In this document: positions 61,132-64,000 of the stretch, one piece after another
Layout: each line of letters begins with the position of its first letter
How positions within the stretch are numbered: position 1 is the stretch's first letter
Assembly: GCF_001870675.1 (NCBI RefSeq)
Contig: NZ_MEHT01000001.1
Coordinates: forward strand, 294,264 to 358,263
DNA length: 64,000 nucleotides
Direction of reading: 5' to 3'
Source of the DNA: Roseinatronobacter thiooxidans
GTDB taxonomy: Bacteria; Pseudomonadota; Alphaproteobacteria; Rhodobacterales; Rhodobacteraceae
Position numbers and translations under genes: made by a program
The notes under the pieces: model-generated
Told to the model about the DNA's origin: nothing
Seen by the model: the letters and a program-made list of their open reading frames with translations, nothing else
Database searches by the model: none

Positions 61132-62232
61132 ATGAGGCAACAAATGCACGCGCATATTCGCCCGCAACCGGGTATACTGGACATCGCGCTTTATCAGGGT
61201 GGCACGTCAAAGATCGCCGGACGTGATGATGTGGTGAAACTGTCATCAAATGAAAACCCGTTCGGGCCGGGCGATCTGGCGCGCCTTGCCTATGCGCGCG
61301 CGGGCCACGACCTGCACCGCTATCCGCCGACAGACCATGCCAGCCTGCGCGCGGCACTGGGAACGCATTTCGGGCTGGATGCGTCGCGCATTATCTGCGG
61401 CGCTGGCTCGGACGAGATTATCAGCTTTCTGTGTCAGGCCTATGCCGGTCCGGGCGATGAGGTGCTCTATTCGCAGCATGGATTCCTGATGTATCGCATC
61501 TCGGCGCTGGCGGCAGGGGCGACGCCGGTTGCCGCGCCAGAGCAAGACCGCACCGCCAATGTCGATTCCCTGCTGGCGGCTGCTAATGCGCGCACCAAGC
61601 TGGTGTTCATCGCCAACCCCAACAACCCCACCGGCACCATGATCCCGATGGAGGAGGTGCAGCGTCTGGCCGAAGGTCTGCCGAAGCAGGCGCTTCTGGT
61701 GCTGGACGGGGCCTATGCCGAATATGCCGAAAACTATGATGGCGGTGCCGCCCTTGTGGACCGGCGCGACAATGTCGTGATGACGCGCACCTTCTCCAAG
61801 CTGTTCGGGCTTGGGGGCTTGCGGGTTGGCTGGGGCTATGGGCCACAGCATGTGATCGATGTGCTGAACCGGCTGCGCGGCCCATTCAACCTGTCCAGCA
61901 TGCAGCTGGATATTGCCGAAGCCGCCCTTGGCGATAGCGCACATATCGCCCGCAGCCTAAGCGAGAATGCCCGCTTGCGCGACTGGCTGGCGGATAAGCT
62001 GAATGCGATCGGGGTGGCCACGGACAAGTCCTTTGGCAATTTCGTGCTGGCGCGGTTCCGCGACGCCGCGCAGGCCGAAGCCTGCAATGCGGCGCTGCTG
62101 GCCGAAGGGCTGATCGTGCGGCAGGTCACCAGCTACGGGCTGCCAGAGGCGTTGCGCATCACCATCGGCGACGAATCGGCCTGCCGCCGCGTTGCCCATG
62201 TCATCACGGCCTTTATGGAGGGGCAGCGGTGA
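61132..62232 (+). CDS. hisC: Histidinol-phosphate aminotransferase-like enzyme
   Basis: A 366-residue fold-type I aminotransferase. The PLP lysine is in [17 protein letters not shown], the substrate end has [12 protein letters not shown], and the cofactor site includes NPNNPTGTM and LDGAYAEY. The start is ambiguous (61126, 61132 or 61144). It overlaps tyrC by 4 bp (GTGA). Its place next to a cyclohexadienyl dehydrogenase gene suggests that it also, or mainly, transaminates aromatic amino acid precursors. Confidence 0.88.
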   Translation: MRQQMHAHIRPQPGILDIALYQGGTSKIAGRDDVVKLSSNENPFGPGDLARLAYARAGHDLHRYPPTDHASLRAALGTHFGLDASRIICGAGSDEIISFLCQAYAGPGDEVLYSQHGFLMYRISALAAGATPVAAPEQDRTANVDSLLAAANARTKLVFIANPNNPTGTMIPMEEVQRLAEGLPKQALLVLDGAYAEYAENYDGGAALVDRRDNVVMTRTFSKLFGLGGLRVGWGYGPQHVIDVLNRLRGPFNLSSMQLDIAEAALGDSAHIARSLSENARLRDWLADKLNAIGVATDKSFGNFVLARFRDAAQAEACNAALLAEGLIVRQVTSYGLPEALRITIGDESACRRVAHVITAFMEGQR

Positions 62233-63158
62233 GTGTGCTGTATCAGCGCGTGGCCTTCATTGGCCTTGGGCTGATTGCATCTTCTATGGCCCATGCGATC
62301 CGCCGCGCAGGGCTGGCGGCGCATATGACAGGCACCGCGCGTTCTGCCCAGACGCGCGAGGTCGCGCGCGAGATCGGCCTGGTCGATCAGGTCTTCGACA
62401 CGGCTGCCGAAGCCGTTGCAGGGGCCGATCTGGTTGTGCTATGCGTGCCCGTGGGCGCGATGGAGGCTGTCGCCCGCGAAATCGCGCCGCATCTGGCGCC
62501 CGGCGTGACAGTCACAGATGTCGGCTCGGTCAAGCAGGCGGTCATTGACGCGGTCGCCCCCCATCTGCCCGCAGACAGCCATTTCATTCCCGGCCACCCG
62601 CTGGCAGGGACCGAGCATTCCGGCCCGCGTTCGGGCTTTGCGGAACTTTTCGACAACCGCTGGTGCATCCTGACCCCGCCAGAGGGCTGCGATTCGCCCG
62701 CATTGGACAGGCTGTCGCGGTTCTGGCGCGGCATGGGCGCGAATGTCGACCTGATGGATGCGCCGCATCATGACCTTGTTCTGGCGGTAACCAGCCACAC
62801 CCCGCATCTGATCGCCTATACAATGGTCGGTGTCGCAGATGACCTGCGCCGCGTAACCGATAGCGAAGTCATCAAATATTCCGCAGCCGGATTTCGTGAC
62901 TTTACCCGAATCGCAGCCTCCGACCCTGTGATGTGGCGCGATGTGTTCCTGACCAACAAAGATGCCACGCTAGAGATTCTGGGCCGCTTCACCGAAGAAC
63001 TGTTCGCCCTGCAACGCGCGATTCGCCAAGGCGATGGCGCGCTTCTGCATGAGTATTTCACCCGGACCCGCGCGATTCGCCGCGGGATCATTGATGCAGG
63101 GCAAGATACCGACGCGCCCGATTTCGGCCGCGCCAGAAAGCACGGAGCAGATGTATGA
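62229..63158 (+). CDS. tyrC: Prephenate/cyclohexadienyl dehydrogenase
   Basis: A 309-residue NAD-dependent dehydrogenase of the TyrA family without chorismate mutase. The Rossmann motif is [15 protein letters not shown], the substrate His and Ser are in [14 protein letters not shown], and [13 protein letters not shown] [15 protein letters not shown] follows. GTG start within the hisC stop. It makes the tyrosine precursor 4-hydroxyphenylpyruvate from prephenate or tyrosine from arogenate. Confidence 0.92.
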   Translation: MSVLYQRVAFIGLGLIASSMAHAIRRAGLAAHMTGTARSAQTREVAREIGLVDQVFDTAAEAVAGADLVVLCVPVGAMEAVAREIAPHLAPGVTVTDVGSVKQAVIDAVAPHLPADSHFIPGHPLAGTEHSGPRSGFAELFDNRWCILTPPEGCDSPALDRLSRFWRGMGANVDLMDAPHHDLVLAVTSHTPHLIAYTMVGVADDLRRVTDSEVIKYSAAGFRDFTRIAASDPVMWRDVFLTNKDATLEILGRFTEELFALQRAIRQGDGALLHEYFTRTRAIRRGIIDAGQDTDAPDFGRARKHGADV

Positions 63159-63889
63159 ACAGGCGCGTGATTGCAGGTGTAGGTCTGGTGATTCTGGTTC
63201 TTGCAGGGTGTTCGTCAGACCGTAAGGCAGACCGGAATGCCCGCGCCCTGCCCATTGTCTCTGCCCAGCAGCAAGACCGCCCCGGATTGCTGACACGCCT
63301 CAACCCCTTTCAGAATGCCGCCTATCGCGGCGGGCCATCGCGCGCTGTGACCAGCCCGCGCGCCTCGGGCAGGCTCTGTGGTATCCGCGGGCTGGAGGGG
63401 GAGGTGATTCCCCCCATCACCGCCGCCGTTGCCGGATGCGGAGTCGCCGCGCCCGTGCGCGTTACCCATGTCGACGGGGTCAAGCTGTCCCAAGCGGCTA
63501 TCATGGATTGCGACACAGCAAGCGCCTTGCACCACTGGGTGCGCAAGGGCGTCAAACCCGCTGTCGGGCGCACTGGCGGGGGGGTGACAGGGCTGCGTGT
63601 GGCCGCCCATTATGTCTGCCGCACGCGCAATCACCGCGCAGGCGCCAGAATTTCGGAACACGGGCGTGGCCGCGCGATCGATATCAGCGCCATCCAGCTG
63701 GCCAATGGGGCAGAGATGTCGGTCTTGCGCGACTGGCACCGCTCGGAACACTCGCGGGCCTTGCAGCGCATGCACCGTGCGGCCTGCGGGACATTCGGCA
63801 CCACATTGGGGCCAGGCTCTGACGGCATGCATGAAGACCATTTCCACTATGACACCGCGCGCCACCGCAACGGCCCCTATTGCCGATAG
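63155..63889 (+). CDS. Extensin-like family lipoprotein
   Basis: A 244-residue protein with a lipobox signal (LVILVLAGCSS, Cys19) and the extensin-like C-terminal domain of bacteria. The core contains CGVAAPVRVTHVDG, ISEHGRGRAIDISAI and the end GMHEDHFHYDTARHRNG, a metal-binding His/Asp pattern like that of LAS-type peptidases. It overlaps the tyrC stop (ATGA). It probably acts on the cell wall at the outer membrane; activity not shown. Confidence 0.88.
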   Translation: MNRRVIAGVGLVILVLAGCSSDRKADRNARALPIVSAQQQDRPGLLTRLNPFQNAAYRGGPSRAVTSPRASGRLCGIRGLEGEVIPPITAAVAGCGVAAPVRVTHVDGVKLSQAAIMDCDTASALHHWVRKGVKPAVGRTGGGVTGLRVAAHYVCRTRNHRAGARISEHGRGRAIDISAIQLANGAEMSVLRDWHRSEHSRALQRMHRAACGTFGTTLGPGSDGMHEDHFHYDTARHRNGPYCR

Positions 63890-64000
63890 CGCAAAACCCT
63901 GCCTCAACGGGTGTTTCAGCGGCGGGAAAACTTTTTTGTATCGGAGTCTGATTTTGTGCTTGCGTGTATTTGGGAGAGAGCCTAGATAGCGCTTCACCGG

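Noticed and set aside
1..64000. tRNA, rRNA, CRISPR arrays, transposases, integrases or prophage genes
   Set aside because: None could be recognised on either strand by reading; a covariance-model search would be needed to exclude small RNAs.

Overview
The window is a 64 kb piece of a GC-rich chromosome with almost wall-to-wall coding. It is most likely from an alphaproteobacterium of the Rhodobacteraceae (Rhodobacterales) type. This rests on an EcfG-type ECF sigma factor and matching GGAAC-N16-CGTT promoters, two PHA-depolymerase-family esterases, the Pst/Pho operon style, the Rhodobacteraceae-like small proteins, and many ATGA/GTGA stop-start overlaps. I see no rRNA or tRNA gene, CRISPR array, insertion sequence, integrase or prophage. 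The genus is inference only.

Region by region. (1) 1-4.4 kb, leftward: a polysaccharide operon reading UDP-glucuronate decarboxylase, UDP-glucose 4-epimerase, cellulose-synthase-like membrane glycosyltransferase, secreted glycosidase-like protein (cut by the window edge). A Tat-exported OpgD/OpgG-type periplasmic glucan protein diverges from it. (2) 6.4-16.2 kb: a stress-response island with PRC-barrel proteins, a PHA-depolymerase-like esterase, a 1434-residue CheB-CheR-PAS-histidine kinase-REC-REC-LuxR fusion, a 24-residue membrane peptide, a YciF-type ferritin-like protein and an EcfG-like sigma factor. Candidate EcfG promoters precede several of these genes. (3) 16.3-23.2 kb: three transglutaminase-like proteins, a DUF421 membrane protein, a second esterase behind a ribbon-helix-helix regulator with its own inverted-repeat operator, a sugar epimerase/dehydratase-like protein and a zinc-ribbon protein. 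(4) 23.2-26.6 kb: modABC molybdate uptake, translationally coupled to a TauE/SafE transporter. (5) 27.1-36.9 kb: a NYN-domain protein, then pstS-pstC-pstA-pstB-phoR-phoU-phoB with two candidate Pho boxes. PstC carries a large periplasmic propeller-like insertion and PstA a coiled-coil insertion. (6) 37.2-41.8 kb: an orphan sigma-54, an unknown small gene, and a 7TMR-DISM-type sensor kinase with its OmpR-type regulator. (7) 41.9-44.4 kb: pabB, pabC, a DUF2805 protein and an FMN-binding oxidase-like protein. (8) 44.5-51.4 kb: an eight-gene Mrp/Mbh-type cation/proton antiporter cluster with three antiporter-like subunits, followed by a MarR regulator. (9) 52-64 kb: HrpB helicase, NlpC/P60 peptidase plus M17 aminopeptidase, an SnoaL/NTF2-like protein divergent from an HNH protein, pirin, YgfZ, an EamA transporter, then hisC-like aminotransferase, tyrC and an extensin-like lipoprotein in one overlapping operon.

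The most notable items are: the EcfG-type promoters, two of them perfect matches, in front of PRC-barrel, esterase and small-membrane-protein genes; the single-chain chemoreceptor-modification/phosphorelay/DNA-binding fusion; the enlarged PstC/PstA pair combined with a PhoR that has no membrane segment; the Mrp cluster in archaeal Mbh gene order, whose third antiporter-like subunit has lost the TM5 glutamate; and a likely autoregulatory operator over the start codon of the regulator that precedes the second esterase. Start codons were chosen from Shine-Dalgarno spacing and family N-termini, so several differ from the longest open frame.
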